The notes under the pieces are model-generated. The model was not told the DNA's origin and made no database searches. It worked only from the letters and a program-made list of their open reading frames with translations. The position numbers were made by a program, and so were the translations under genes. Positions 31,301-36,454 of a stretch of 64,000 bases of DNA are shown here, one piece after another (within the stretch, counting starts at the first letter, position 1; each line of letters begins with the position of its first letter). The stretch is taken from positions 5,766,001 through 5,830,000 of the forward strand of contig OX621250.1 of NCBI GenBank assembly GCA_951640165.1. Reading direction: 5' to 3'. This DNA comes from Pseudoips prasinana. Taxonomy: Eukaryota; Arthropoda; Insecta; Lepidoptera; Nolidae.

Positions 31301-33531
31301 CCAATCAGATGTGTTTCATTTTTTAGGAGTTCTCTGGCTAAGGCTACACTTGTGTACCAGTTATCTGTATATAAACAATGCCCTTTATTAAGTAGATCCT
31401 GGCAAAGGTTCATTACAACTCTTTGAGGGGTGACATTGATTTGTTCATGTTGTTTACCAGCGTATATATTAATCCGGTATGTATATCCTGGTAGAGTACA
31501 TAGTTTAAACAGTTTGATCCCGTACTTGTGTCGTTTCTGTTTATTATATTGGCGGAATATCAAACGTCCTCGAAACGGAACCATACTCTCATCAATGCAT
31601 ATGTCTTGACCTGGAATATAATTTCTCTTGAAATTATCATTCATCACCTCCAGCAAATGCTTTACGCGGTGAAGTCGGTCCGATTTATTATTATCATCAT
31701 CTTGGGAAAAGTGGATCATTTGTAATAGCAGTTCAAATCTATTTCTAGACATTACAGTTCGTGGAAAATTTTGGCCCATAATCTCATCCTTGGACCAATA
31801 ATCAGCAATTTTGGGAAGCTTCACCAAACCCATAAACAAAATCAAGCAGAAAAAATGTTTCATCTCGGCAAGGTTAGTTTCAGACCACGAGCGAATTCTC
31901 GCATTTTTTTAAGCTTCTGCCGTGCGTGTTATCTTAGTCATTGCGAAAGCATTAGTACAATCAACAATATGTTGTAAAAGACTATCTGTCACCAAAAGTG
32001 CATAAAAATCAGCTGGAGATTTGTTAGTCATTGACGTGCGGATAGAAGCTGGCATGCCACAACATTCAGTGAAAGGAATTATATTGCGTTGATTACCTTT
32101 GGGGTTCGTCCACTTAGATGATGAACTTCTTTCTAAATCTTCGATAGCGCGTCCTATTTCACGATCACTACCTTCACTTGATGACAGAATCCGCAGGCGC
32201 CTGTAACTCGATCGGGGAGGTTGAATCTTTTCTTCATCATCATCAGAACTTAAAGTTTTGTCGAGTAGATTGATTTCTATGTTTTCTATCTCATTTAAGA
32301 TATCTTGAGTAATCTCAAAATCTTCGAAGCCATCCATAATTATAGTTAACAATACTTTCATAAACAAATAAATACGCTATCGAAACGACGTTTCGGCTCA
32401 AAATATGGGCGTCAACTGCGTAAGCGCGGGCGATCTCGAACTCGGAGGTGCGGGCGGGGAGACCCGACACCGCGACCCGCGCGGCCCCCTTTAACGGAAA
32501 GTCGCTTTTTCGTCTCTAGGAGCCGCGTCGGTCACTGCTGACCGACGTTTACTATCTCCATAAATAATTACTAAAGTTGACTTTTGTTAATAAAAACATA
32601 CATTTGGACATTAGATATTAGTATATAATTAAAAAAACAGTTGGTGTAAATTTGGATAGAACTGTGATTTTTGCTTGGCCTGAAGGGAATGATCGCTGTC
32701 GGTCAGCACTGACCGCGTTGGCGTTCAACGTGTTAATATTTCTAACTGAATTCTATGCTTCTTGGGGAATTAAAAATAGTTAGTTGGATGCATATTTAAC
32801 TTGGGAATATATTTAAGAGTATATCATTTAGTTACTGTTGCTGTAAAAATACAATTAACAGCCTAATTTCAAATATAGAGTTTATCGTAATTTTAGCTTG
32901 ATATTAGGTGTAATTGGAATGTAATTTAATTCATCAAAAATTTGTTAGGGGCTAGCTAGATATCGATATCAACAATATAAACTCATTATTCACATAGAAA
33001 GGATGTGGTCTATAAAAATAATGATAAAACAAACCACAATTTCACCATGATTCACATTTAAACTGATTTGTATGAGTTATGCTTCATTCGAAACAATCGA
33101 CGCAACCATTTTAAATTGAGATGTAATGGAAATTTACCTGCGAAAAGTCTGTTCATCGAAGGCATTTGGGGCATAAAAGGCATCATAGCGTTGCCGCGCC
33201 GTGGACCCATGAGGGCCAAAGGACCATCACCTCCCATCATACCGAAAGGGTCCGCGAACAATGAATTCATCATGTTGTTCATCTGGCGCACATGCCTCAT
33301 GTGAGACCTGCAAAACAAAAATACCAAGTCGAAATGTCACCCAACGCAAAAACTAAAATAATGCCATGAAATCTTTACCTGAACATTAAAAATAGGTAAA
33401 TATTTACTTATTAACCCTCTATATTTCTATAAGTTCTAGATTCATCCAGAACTGTGCATTAATAATAACAAAATTTACCCGAAATACGGATCATCCTCCA
33501 CGTCGGCCATCAGAGATCCGAACAGGGACAT
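1222..33531 (-). CDS. Mlf: Myeloid leukaemia factor (Mlf), six exons in phase, 3' end not found
   Basis: Coding exons are 33531-33479, 33307-33138, 16538-16438, 14780-14678, 4740-4620 and 1359-1222. Lengths 53, 170, 101, 103, 121 and 138 join with no phase break and every intron has GT-AG borders. The protein begins [18 protein letters not shown], has the Met-rich segment [20 protein letters not shown], then the family core [18 protein letters not shown] and [15 protein letters not shown], an acidic stretch [10 protein letters not shown], and a Pro/Ala-rich tail. About 228 residues are visible. Known from the family: Mlf proteins are small nuclear-cytoplasmic adaptors linked in flies to RUNX and DREF transcription control and to blood-cell development. 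The last exon is missing: exon 6 ends in a clean donor, so it lies below 1222 unrecognised or outside the window. About 98% of the span is intron, mostly mobile elements. Confidence 0.93.
1412..1927. mobile_element. hAT-type MITE with 8-bp target duplication
   Basis: The ends are TAGTGTTGAAAATGACT and, reversed, TAGAGATGTAAAATGACT, fitting the hAT TAGNGNTG end. The 8-bp CGGAACAC flanks it at 1404-1411 and 1928-1935. There is no coding capacity; the inside is full of GTCA/TGAC motifs. It lies in Mlf intron 5, about 50 bp upstream of the exon 6 acceptor. Confidence 0.85.
1928..2699. other. Intron 5 sequence without a recognised element
   Basis: AT-rich. The motif 'gtgt..t.tagaccacataactga' at 2058-2085 recurs at 3978-4004, so part of it is repeat-derived. 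No exon seen. Confidence 0.4.
2700..2990 (+). repeat. 290-bp repeat, inverted partner at 22215-22515
   Basis: Blocks such as ATGTAAAGTCGATGTTAATT, the 'acatgt...cgcatgtttaaccc' block and 'gaagtgtttttatcc' occur in the same order in reverse at 22215-22515. No coding and no clear termini, so the class is unknown. Confidence 0.65.
2991..4619. other. Mlf intron 5, otherwise unassigned
   Basis: Apart from the repeat at 3677-3775 I see only AT-rich sequence, a GC-richer patch at 4020-4210 with repeated 'ggcgc' motifs, and a small palindrome around 4394-4417. No exon. Confidence 0.4.
3677..3775 (-). repeat. Short interspersed repeat, minus copy
   Basis: Reverse complement of 890-985, with 'attcagcacttgggtatta' and 'cttgtcaagctcacaatg' shared. 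Confidence 0.6.
4620..4740 (-). CDS. Mlf: Mlf exon 5 (core, acidic end)
   Basis: It reads [20 protein letters not shown], then [20 protein letters not shown] across the junction. The acceptor is ATCCGCAG and the donor GTCAGT. This is the most conserved part of the family and the anchor of the whole identification. Confidence 0.95.
4831..5065 (+). repeat. tRNA-derived SINE, family 1, copy 1
   Basis: A box A-like TAGCCTAGTTGGTAGTG and box B GGTTCGAATCC head is followed by a body with 'gtgatgagcaggaatatttg' and the tail 'agtttggggctaggatgat'. A near-identical copy is at 21527-21760. The head is a tRNA relic, not a tRNA gene: it lacks a closing acceptor stem and runs into the body. Confidence 0.88.
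5395..5810 (+). repeat. Repeat A interrupted by a SINE body
   Basis: The outer repeat (starting 'gacgtccacacctagaccaa', with 'gggttggcgatcgcagta' and 'cgacttctacgcc') matches 10640-10875. It is split at about 5523-5690 by the body of SINE family 2, giving a nested insertion. A short open frame at 5624-5854 is not a gene. Confidence 0.6.
5530..5690 (+). repeat. SINE family 2 body
   Basis: The order 'tcagcccga..tctgg', 'ctcgga.agcac', 'tttccggtcgtgtcgcta' and 'cccatcgga.catgaga' matches the fuller copy at 40981-41300. Confidence 0.65.
6150..6315 (-). repeat. SINE family 2, minus copy
   Basis: Reverse complement of the family body: 'cgaccggaaagaggtcaggt', 'cttcgggctgata'. No tRNA head remains. 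Confidence 0.65.
6655..6815 (+). mobile_element. RTE-type LINE 3' end, truncated
   Basis: It encodes remnants of the RTE C-terminus (TGRLQDGP, then [10 protein letters not shown]) and ends 'cggctgatatgatgatat', the typical GAT-repeat tail. Sister copies are at 55366, 61690 and 63745. Confidence 0.7.
7120..7600 (+). pseudogene. LINE reverse-transcriptase C-terminal fragment with a stop
   Basis: The frame reads [20 protein letters not shown] through [20 protein letters not shown] to [19 protein letters not shown], the conserved C-terminal tail of APE-type LINE polymerases. It then hits a TGA at 7487-7489 and continues in the same frame ([16 protein letters not shown]) to a natural stop at 7598-7600. 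It is 5'-truncated and dead. Confidence 0.85.
7722..7906. repeat. Long foldback palindrome with internal repeat
   Basis: The arms run inward from ATTTAAATAAATATGGTCTA with one mismatch; the centre holds an extra copy of the 'acatatatgttgtacgcttt' block. The length of 185 bp and near-perfect arms suggest a foldback MITE or a recent inverted duplication. No clear target duplication. Confidence 0.85.
7907..8334. other. Mlf intron 4 sequence, nothing firm
   Basis: A small hairpin lies at about 8071-8095 (TATCACGGA / TCCGTGATA). Otherwise no recognised element. Confidence 0.4.
8335..8490 (+). repeat. Decayed SINE-like repeat, copy 2
   Basis: 'gtggcgcagcagttaagtc' and 'aatagttgttcc.agtctg' with the 'gacacagggtttta' end match 395-545. 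The head resembles a tRNA promoter. Confidence 0.5.
8484..8626. repeat. Inverted repeat, 24-25-bp arms
   Basis: AAACTAAAAAACACGCTTTA at the left is mirrored by TAAAGCGTGTTTTTAGTTT at the right with about 92 bp between, MITE-like and AT-rich. Confidence 0.6.
8978..9165 (+). repeat. Repeat C, copy 1
   Basis: About 190 bp ending 'tgactatttacaagcgcttt' then 'ttaaag'. Parallel copies are at 16195-16350 and 62565-62760. Confidence 0.7.
9165..9700 (+). repeat. Interspersed repeat D, plus copy
   Basis: It starts AGGGTTCCGTAGCC, has a GTCTGTCTGTCTGTCC run, 'gggggtcgccatacatag', and ends GAGTCCGACTCGCACTTGGC with a poly-T. This combination is very common in Lepidoptera; I cannot assign the class. The 131-residue minus-strand ORF inside it is spurious. 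Confidence 0.75.
10085..10261 (+). mobile_element. Short non-autonomous Helitron, complete
   Basis: It begins TCACACTAATATTATAAAGG after an A and ends CACAGCTAG before a T, with a hairpin-forming 'gcgggtaaaaccg' near the end. This is the A|TC...CTAG|T rule of Helitrons and the widespread lepidopteran short family. 177 bp, no coding. Confidence 0.8.
10275..10385 (-). repeat. tRNA-derived SINE, family 1, partial minus copy
   Basis: 'cgtgctcatcacaagacttg' then 'cctgggtggggatcgtaccc' is the reverse of a degraded box B and the body start of the 4831 family. Confidence 0.55.
10432..10500. repeat. Perfect hairpin, 31-bp arms, 7-bp loop
   Basis: AAAATACTTGGCGATAGTAA at 10432 is mirrored perfectly by TTACTATCGCCAAGTATTTT ending at 10500; loop TTCTGGC. 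Confidence 0.95.
10640..10875 (+). repeat. Repeat A, full copy
   Basis: 'gtccactgctggacaagcct', 'ggcaggcgggttggcgatcg' and 'cgacttctacgccccccac' in order. Related pieces are at 5395, 11060-11165, 15815 and 29125. Confidence 0.7.
11168..12667 (+). repeat. Tandem duplication of a 250-bp unit, second copy split
   Basis: Unit 1 (11168-11417) and unit 2 (11418-11601 plus 12604-12667) both run from GGAAACCAC...GGCTTGTGGT through 'cagtcccggct.taatcatt' to 'gaccacaac.cacctgaaga'. Each has an inverted pair 'gtcgaaaag...cttttcgac'. Unit 2 is interrupted by the Harbinger-type element. Confidence 0.85.
11602..12600. mobile_element. Harbinger-type non-autonomous transposon, TAA duplication
   Basis: The ends are TGCCCGGTTCCT and its reverse AGGAACCGGGCA; TAA flanks both sides (11599-11601 and 12601-12603). 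Comparison with the uninterrupted unit 1 shows exactly this 999-bp block plus one TAA was added. A 3-bp T-A-rich duplication fits PIF/Harbinger. No transposase frame. Confidence 0.82.
12680..12905 (-). mobile_element. Diverged Jockey 3' UTR copy
   Basis: Reverse match to the 3' UTR of the Jockey element at 48800-49030 ('gccggaggacaccctcttta', 'cctcgaacctcga', 'gctctacgtta'). Old and 5'-truncated. Confidence 0.6.
12906..13484. other. Mlf intron 4 sequence, nothing firm
   Basis: No recognised element; one short palindrome, 'catcctttcggaggatg', near 13425. Confidence 0.4.
13485..13830 (+). repeat. Repeat E, intron 4 copy
   Basis: 'gcagctggcttctctag', 'ttaaattcgttgcgggatcc' and 'tcattgtgtgccactgttga' are shared with 59440-60060 and 56066-56230. 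Class unknown. Confidence 0.55.
13955..14235 (-). repeat. Interspersed repeat D, minus copy
   Basis: 'gaagtgcgagtcggactcgc', 'tgtatgggagaccccttaaa', 'gacggacagacagacaggca' and 'ggtacggaaccct' in reverse order. Confidence 0.75.
14678..14780 (-). CDS. Mlf: Mlf exon 4 (core)
   Basis: It reads [20 protein letters not shown], then [15 protein letters not shown], between a TTGTTGTAG acceptor and a GTAAGT donor. This matches the conserved Mlf core ('G.VKET..T..DSRTG.KKM..G'). A TTAA-flanked MITE begins 42 bp upstream of the exon on the coding strand. Confidence 0.93.
14822..15356. mobile_element. TTAA-flanked MITE with 45-bp inverted ends
   Basis: The ends are AGGCCTACGCAGAC followed by 'cgggacggcatggcaaggga' and a close reverse match; TTAA flanks both sides (14818-14821 and 15357-15360). 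The inside carries many TGCCGTGGCA-like palindromes. TTAA duplication suggests piggyBac-mobilised. The 138- and 120-residue ORFs inside are spurious. It lies in Mlf intron 3. Confidence 0.8.
15480..15745 (-). repeat. SINE family 2, minus copy with tRNA head
   Basis: Reading the minus strand: 'gactacttcgttgttctagc', box B GGGTTCAAATGCC, then a body with 'acctgacctctttccggac'. It matches 40981-41300. Confidence 0.75.
15815..15935 (+). repeat. Repeat A, 3' part
   Basis: 'gatgctgcccgctctctgtt', 'acaacttctacgccctctac' and the 'tggtgataatcgtagccaca' end. Confidence 0.6.
16195..16350 (+). repeat. Repeat C, copy 2
   Basis: Same order of blocks ('gtacctaaatatct', 'ctagaaataat', 'atttacaagcgcttttttaa') as the 8978 copy; in Mlf intron 3 near exon 3. 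Confidence 0.7.
16438..16538 (-). CDS. Mlf: Mlf exon 3 (Ser-rich linker)
   Basis: A CTTTTTAG acceptor and a GTAAGC donor frame [20 protein letters not shown], then [15 protein letters not shown]. The S-rich 'SSSTVVMSS' stretch followed by 'PQVY' (completed by exon 4) is a family hallmark. It ends in phase 0. Confidence 0.9.
17995..18165 (-). repeat. Interspersed repeat D, partial minus copy inside the P element
   Basis: 'tgagtcggactcaccaatca' followed by 'aaattgcggtttaagattca' and 'gacgtataaaaaaa' mirrors the 9530-9690 part of the plus copy. Confidence 0.6.
18290..18915 (-). pseudogene. LINE polymerase C-terminal fragment inside the P element
   Basis: The minus strand reads [27 protein letters not shown], then [28 protein letters not shown], then CKWGYIPTS, a stop, [19 protein letters not shown] and [10 protein letters not shown]. 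This is the thumb and C-terminal Cys cluster of Jockey-like LINE polymerases. Several stops and a shift make it dead. It is captured debris in the transposon, not part of it. Confidence 0.8.
18938..19262. repeat. 60-bp inverted repeat inside the P element
   Basis: 'cggaatattaataatag' and 'attttattccaatataa' at 18938-19000 are mirrored at 19190-19262, flanking the C-terminal remnant. Confidence 0.65.
19003..19188 (-). pseudogene. Possible C-terminal transposase remnant between inverted repeats
   Basis: An open stretch reads [53 protein letters not shown] and ends in TAA. It lies in the same orientation downstream of the THAP exons and may be the transposase C-terminus. I cannot confirm the family. 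Confidence 0.4.
19226..20092 (-). pseudogene. THAP-domain N-terminus of a P-type transposase
   Basis: Exon 1 (20092-20016) reads [20 protein letters not shown] then GIKFH and has a GTAAGT donor. Exon 2 starts at 19466 after TATAG and reads [37 protein letters not shown] and [10 protein letters not shown], then drifts to a stop near 19226. The pieces join in phase and show the THAP zinc-finger pattern (C-x4-C, then a W, then C-x2-H-F). THAP domains bind transposon ends in P elements. The C-terminal core does not follow, so the gene is broken or internally deleted. Confidence 0.8.
21527..21760 (+). repeat. tRNA-derived SINE, family 1, copy 2
   Basis: Same head, body and tail as 4831-5065 with a few substitutions, inserted between the split LINE and a Helitron in Mlf intron 2. 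Confidence 0.88.
21784..22113 (-). mobile_element. Non-autonomous Helitron, complete minus copy
   Basis: The plus strand starts CTAGCTGTGCC and ends ATAATATTAGTAAGGA followed by T, i.e. A|TC...CTAG on the minus strand. About 330 bp, more diverged inside than the 10085 copy. Confidence 0.7.
22215..22515 (-). repeat. 290-bp repeat, inverted partner of 2700-2990
   Basis: Reverse-complement match to 2700-2990, lying just upstream of the BEL element. Both copies are in Mlf introns, 19.5 kb apart. Confidence 0.65.
22698..22853 (+). repeat. BEL 5' LTR
   Basis: 156 bp, TG...CA ends, identical by eye to 28492-28647. Confidence 0.93.
22873..27651 (+). CDS. BEL/Pao gag-pol polyprotein (integrase end out of frame)
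   Basis: 1592 codons. Gag has a conserved Pao/BEL core ([19 protein letters not shown]) around residue 170 and zinc knuckles from residue 367 ([27 protein letters not shown]). The protease region reads [13 protein letters not shown], with Gly497 where the catalytic Asp is expected. The reverse transcriptase has YMDD at residue 905, followed by RNase H ([14 protein letters not shown]). The integrase has an HHCC-type start and SDNATTF at 1534. The frame is lost near 27590 by what looks like a single-base change, so the last codons before 27651 are false. The element is probably dead or rescued in trans. Confidence 0.9.
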   Translation: MIPIYEDIQSTKNMLTRSKSKSAPRLGDDFGGDQTARKLDKAPATGSSRSKEVNATRSFISVLSRAHTNDQRIENTDYMCSSGKKYSSKEKIVREAEDKIAAFSKNILDKARRELSAMSSTASSLESLPSLPRSREENNCELTTVNTHDMKKIMARQTGNFKDLPTFSGSPDEWTLFYSQFKTTSKLCGYTKEENIARLARCLRGEARDAVFPLLVTTSNLDRIIDTLKLRFGRPELIIDTMLNRIHAIKDIRQDDTNSLIKYATEVQNVVAVMKSNNQTYHLRNPTLIRDVLTKLPHTPKFQWGLDRIRGKQSHPTLEDVADWLIEAAKSVAEFAVQPSRLTEKTDKNPNRQPKTVVMTTTPVKTCHNCKANHHLSACPSFLHLSVDEKWKYVTEAKLCFACLSGNHQLKQCKLKGKCNKPGCFRVHHQVLHAEPKTTAIIPANITPERSDIALIKDNKPVYTTAESLNTRRVLLKVVSVIVRGQNGEFQTSALLGEGAAVSLIDASFATRAGLDGPNQSLHIRGAHGMTSVDTTSKLVSFKVRGTSCNVAYDMFNVHTVNNLNLPVNNYDNIVNRLDFLTEYIDFDIVTKDQKVDLLIGQDHIELIITRQIIQAPRKGLILSLTNLGYTLHGNFSTSVKRLPLETSVLHICSCEELNNIYKMTFRTEDFGVKFTSDTPRSRQDIKALEILKYTSKYVAKRWQTGLLWRADIGPMLDSYAQAYSRLQGIKLKMTKFPEFGRKYHEKINDYLTKGYARKLTPDEAKNRNDRTWYLPHFAVFNPNKPDKLRFVLDAAEKSNGKSLNDFLLTGPDLMNSLPGMLLQFRCHKYAVIGDIRQMFHQVVIMERDRSAQRFLWENDEYEMNVMIFGAICSPASAQYIKNINAERFRDSHPEAVKAIVDFHYMDDLIISVDTIEQGKNLANDVINIHAQGGFTMASFMSNSSEILKVLPHDKLAPSGIKIMTDDKEDCLERILGLRWDHMYDNFLFNLNFTKVSEELKTGSKRPTKRDVLRLIMSIFDPLGLILYIIIRGRIIMQDIWKAQLGSDDEVSGEHHDRWCLWLDHLRQAVSIQIPRWLLTEDCDVSRPVEIHIFCDARTRAFASVAYLRVEQSDKRFHVSLLMSRGRVAPLKVLSVPRLELQGAVLGARMLQSIRRYIDLKISRVFLWSDSKTILSWIRSEVGRFKPFVAHRVSEILELTEPQCWKWVPTHLNPADLATREASPISEVSSMWLEGPEFLHHDEETWPVEISHEPDLYNDPEVKTVLLTTATGNVTLPDITRFSSYWRLVRTTAWILRFIANLRSPVRLSGELQAEETRSAELFLLKGCQKRTFSGEMHTLQTTSNVDKDSRLYKLVPFLDSDGLIRAHSRINSATVTSYDTKNPIILCPRDYFVKLLILQYHKDAAHIGKEKVHNDLRQRFWLLRGRSAVKAAWRECQTCKNKRAEPNPPIMGQIPESRLTAVRAFAYTGLDYFGPMTVKVGRRHEKRYGALFTCLTVRAIHIELVDDLTSDSAIMALRRFISRRGTPLELWSDNATTFKGADNELRRYVERLDQDRLRQFLFAMLIGETFVPTHHIKVVVGREWFDRRRLP
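27594..28169 (+). pseudogene. BEL/Pao integrase C-terminus in shifted frame
   Basis: In this frame the core continues as [20 protein letters not shown], the conserved integrase block, and reaches a stop at 28169 after the family's C-terminal domain ([30 protein letters not shown]). An apparent ATG at 27624 is inside the conserved block and not a real start. Confidence 0.85.
28170..28480 (+). other. BEL 3' non-coding region, CTGAC-rich
   Basis: At least ten CTGAC pentamers and many TGAC variants lie in about 310 bp between the integrase stop and the purine tract. Confidence 0.6.
28492..28647 (+). repeat. BEL 3' LTR
   Basis: 156 bp, followed by the CGAAT target duplicate. Confidence 0.93.
28653..29124. 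other. Intron 2 between BEL and repeat A
   Basis: A GC-richer stretch at 28680-28860 ('ttggcggccgcac', 'tacccgggacgtagtacg') is odd in this AT-rich intron, but I see no exon or element in it. Confidence 0.4.
29125..29355 (+). repeat. Repeat A, diverged copy
   Basis: 'ccacttctggacaaaggcct' at the start and 'ctgcccccacaggatgatat' at the end. A 90-residue ORF here is not a gene. Confidence 0.6.
29906..32732 (-). mobile_element. piggyBac transposon, TTAA-flanked
   Basis: TTAA lies at 29902-29905 and 32733-32736. The ends are CACGTTGAATGCCA and, reversed, CACGTTGAACGCCA. Subterminal palindromes of the form GGTCAGTGCTGACC occur near both ends (about 29955, 30000, 32528 and 32699). It encodes a transposase on the minus strand with one stop. 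A TG-rich low-complexity run at 30394-30515 lies beyond the transposase end. Inserted in Mlf intron 2. Confidence 0.93.
30622..32367 (-). pseudogene. piggyBac transposase with a single in-frame stop
   Basis: The N-terminal part (32367 to 31912) has an acidic Ser/Asp region and [20 protein letters not shown] at 31911-31909 interrupts, and the frame continues unchanged for 15 codons to [17 protein letters not shown]. The catalytic blocks are intact: DESMVPFRG (Asp91 of the long part), YTDNWYTS (Asp167) and GAVDLSDQM (Asp269). A Cys-rich C-terminal finger ([17 protein letters not shown]) follows. piggyBac transposase cuts and rejoins at TTAA. One nonsense codon in about 580 makes this a very young death, or a read-through candidate. 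The start could also be the Met at 32337. Confidence 0.9.
33138..33307 (-). CDS. Mlf: Mlf exon 2 (Met-rich N-terminal region)
   Basis: After a TTTTGCAG acceptor the exon reads [20 protein letters not shown], continues with a Gly/Met/Pro-rich stretch, ends MNRLFA plus one base, and has a GTAAAT donor. The phase matches exon 3 exactly although intron 2 is 16.6 kb long. An extra small exon inside intron 2 cannot be excluded but is not needed. Confidence 0.92.
33479..33531 (-). CDS. Mlf: Mlf exon 1 (start codon)
   Basis: The ATG at 33531 opens [17 protein letters not shown] plus two bases of a Gly codon, then a GTAAAT donor. The short N-terminus starting MSLFG is the family's usual one, which fixes the start. 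The intron that follows is only 171 bp (33308-33478). Confidence 0.92.
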
Positions 33532-34400
33532 TGTTTTACACGCAAGATCGAAAAACACTTGTTAAAAAATAAGTACAAATACAATATCAAATTAACAGTT
33601 CCAAATCACATCAGCACAATTATTCACTGTTCGCTCGATATTTGTATTACGTTGAAAATCACATCAAAATTAATCGAAATCTCTGGCAAATCACAAAGCT
33701 AGGGTGCCCAATTAAGATTTTTAGATTCCTATTATATGGCTCAGAAATTCCCCGGTTTAAAAGGCCACACAACTTATTTGTACGCAGCCTGGGCCATATA
33801 ACAGATCTTTGTAACGGATAAATTATTTGTTTAAATAGCATTTAACAATGTTTTTACTTTGGAAGATGACAATGTTAACCGTTATTGTCTGAAATAAGGC
33901 TTATTTCAAATAACACAAGCTTCCCATATAATTAGCCAGCTTCATTCCGAAAAATAACACCGGTGCATACCTAACTACTATCCAGACTACTTCTGTGGAT
34001 CTGGTAAAGGATTTTAAATTAATGTCCATGTTAAATTAATTAATATTTATTATTTACACAGGCTATGCATGCATAATTTGATCAGATAATAATATACCAT
34101 ATTTCTTAGAAGTCTAATTAATGCATCGCACCTTTGACTTCTGTCCGACTTTAATGTGTCGAATAGTAATACCATCGCCGCCGCCACATTATTAAGCCCC
34201 AATAACAAACTTTTATACAATTCATCACATTTTTAATTTTTTTAGTATTGTATAATGACTAATTAGAATAGAAATCATTGATTACATTCAATCACTAAGA
34301 TTCAAATGCATCCTGCATTTGAATCTTAGTGTTATAGATTATAGAGTAATATTCTAAATGTAAGATTGAAACAGCTAAAAATATACGCAAGTAAACATAG
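33532..34400. promoter_or_regulatory. Mlf 5' flank
   Basis: Upstream of the Mlf ATG. No TATA box or recognised element; a hairpin lies at 34293-34331. Assigned by position only. Confidence 0.35.
34293..34331. repeat. Perfect hairpin, 18-bp arms, 3-bp loop
   Basis: CACTAAGATTCAAATGCA, loop TCC, then its exact reverse complement. Confidence 0.95.
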
Positions 34401-34673
34401 GTAGGGAGCGACTTAGACTCTGCCCAGCACACTCTCGCTGAGTGCCGGGCCTGGGAGACCGAAAGGCGAGTCTTGGTCGCAGAGATCGGACGGAATCTAT
34501 CCCCGCCGGCAATTGTAGGGCCGATGCCGGCGGGTAACCCCCCCAAATGGGACGCCGTGATCTCCTTTTGTGAGGCAGACATGCTCCAAAAGGAGGCCGC
34601 TGAGCGGGAGCGGGAGAGAGCCGATCCTGCTCGCAGACGGAGGAGGTGTCGGGGCGGCGGCGGTAGCCGGTAG
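34401..34673 (+). pseudogene. R1-type LINE polymerase C-terminal tail
   Basis: The frame reads DSAQHTLAECRAWETERRVL, VAEIGRNLSPPAIV, WDAVISFCEADMLQKEAAER and ends in an Arg/Gly-rich tail. This is the Cys-His end of R1/SART/TRAS-like polymerases. 5'-truncated at about 34400; a GC-rich 3' UTR continues to about 34740. Confidence 0.8.
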
Positions 34674-34740
34674 CCCAACTCACCCTCGGGGCTGCTGCGG
34701 CAGTCAGAGAAGTATCCGCTACTGCCGCCACGTGCCGTCA

Positions 34741-35917
34741 AATGTGGAGATCTGTATCGATAAAATGCCCTCCTTGAATTTCTTCCACTATTTATATTGC
34801 ATCTTGTATAAATAAATACAAAAGCTTCTTAGTTTCCTAGAAATTCAGCAATTTACTGTCTTTTGGCAATACCGAGCGATACCGCCAATTTTTGCATTGA
34901 GTTGCCAATGACCATGTTATAAATCCCCGTTCGTCTAAGTGCAATTTCAGAGATTCACTATCATTTCCCCAGTTGATGACCAGACTAAATTATTAAGGAT
35001 CTAATCTACCGGTATTTTTGCTATTCATTTTTTAGACTATCCAAATTAACTCTGATCATGAATGAAAAATACTTGAAAATATCTATCTACCTAAAATTAT
35101 AGCTTTAGTATACAAATTGAGGTTAATTGAAAGTATTCGCTTCTGCTTTGAATGTTATTTTGTAGCATTGCACAGAAAATAATATGCCATTACTAAGGTG
35201 ATATTTTATTTTTATTTCTTTTTTATAATAATCGTTTATAGGTGAAATTAAATACCAAAATTTAATTAATAATATTTTTTATTAATTATTAATATTTTTT
35301 ATATATTTTAATTTTATAACACTTAAAGATAGTTCTTACATATTATTATTGTAAATAAATTAAAAAATATATAATACTAGCGGCCCGGTACGTGCTTCGC
35401 TACGTATAAGGCATAGTAATAAAAAAATGATTATGAAGTTCATTTATTCAAACAAAAAAATTGCTATAAGATGTTGATTTTACACTTTTTCAAGACTTTT
35501 TTTTAATTTTCTCTACGTACAAACCTTCCCTGGACTTCCAGGAATAATTCAAGACCAAAATTAGCCAAATCGGTAAAGGCGTTGTTGACTTATAAGATTA
35601 CAACGAAAAGTGGCATTGATTTTTATATATATAGATTATGCACTCAATAAATTTGTATGTCTAACATTAGATTACATACTTACCCAAACATTTTGCACAA
35701 CATATGTATGTTGAATATAGTTATACTACAATGACGCCAACTACTTTGTAATACCTATATTCTGGCAAATAAATATTTCATTCATTCATTCATAAGTTAC
35801 AAATAGATCTAATGTTTAATAGAGAAGCTGTTTAAGGTTTCATTTAAGGTATTATCGGTTCTGTGGCGAATATATACTACATATCGTATTGATAGTACTT
35901 TAGCCCACTATAAAATA
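34741..35917. other. AT-rich intergenic sequence
   Basis: Mostly AT-rich. The stretch 35378-35640 begins ACTAGCGGCCCGGTACGTGC and ends 'tatatatatagatta', another common lepidopteran repeat whose class I cannot state. No gene. Confidence 0.45.
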
Positions 35918-36088
35918 CTAGCTGTACCCCGCTGTTTTACCCGCATTAAACTTTATAAATTCTAGCCAATGTGTTAATCCAGGGTGTCAGGTAACTCCAT
36001 ACCAAATTTTATTAAAATTGCTCCAGCCATTTAACAAAAATACACACTCACACAGTCACAAACTTTCGCCTTTATAATATTAGTAAGA
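35918..36088 (-). mobile_element. Non-autonomous Helitron, minus copy
   Basis: CTAGCTGTACCCCGCTG at one end and 'ctttataatattagtaag' at the other, with the shared internal 'ctccataccaaattttatta' block. Confidence 0.75.
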
Positions 36089-36454
36089 AGTAGAATAGGG
36101 GAAATAGCTTATATAGAGGGAATAGATAGATGCATGAGAACCTAAAAACAGATAGCCTAGACAGGGATTGGAGTATGGAGTAATATATTTTAAATCTTTC
36201 CGTACGGTTGCTGGATATTTATTGTAGGAGTGATTTTGGAAAGGTGACGGAAATGTTTTACAGGAATCCAGGGCAGTGCGCGTGCGCGCTCTATTTGATT
36301 TGACAAATGAGCGCGCGTGGTTGCAGAGTAAGGTTGGTACCACAACGCACTATCACCCAACAGTGTATGGGGTAATAAGTTTGACCAATTCGAATAATAA
36401 CATGTCAGATGTTACACATCATATGCGACTACTGTAAGGCCACCTTTTACTATT

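Noticed and set aside
34295..34741. 118-148-residue minus-strand ORFs
   Set aside because: They oppose a recognisable R1-type LINE tail on the plus strand.
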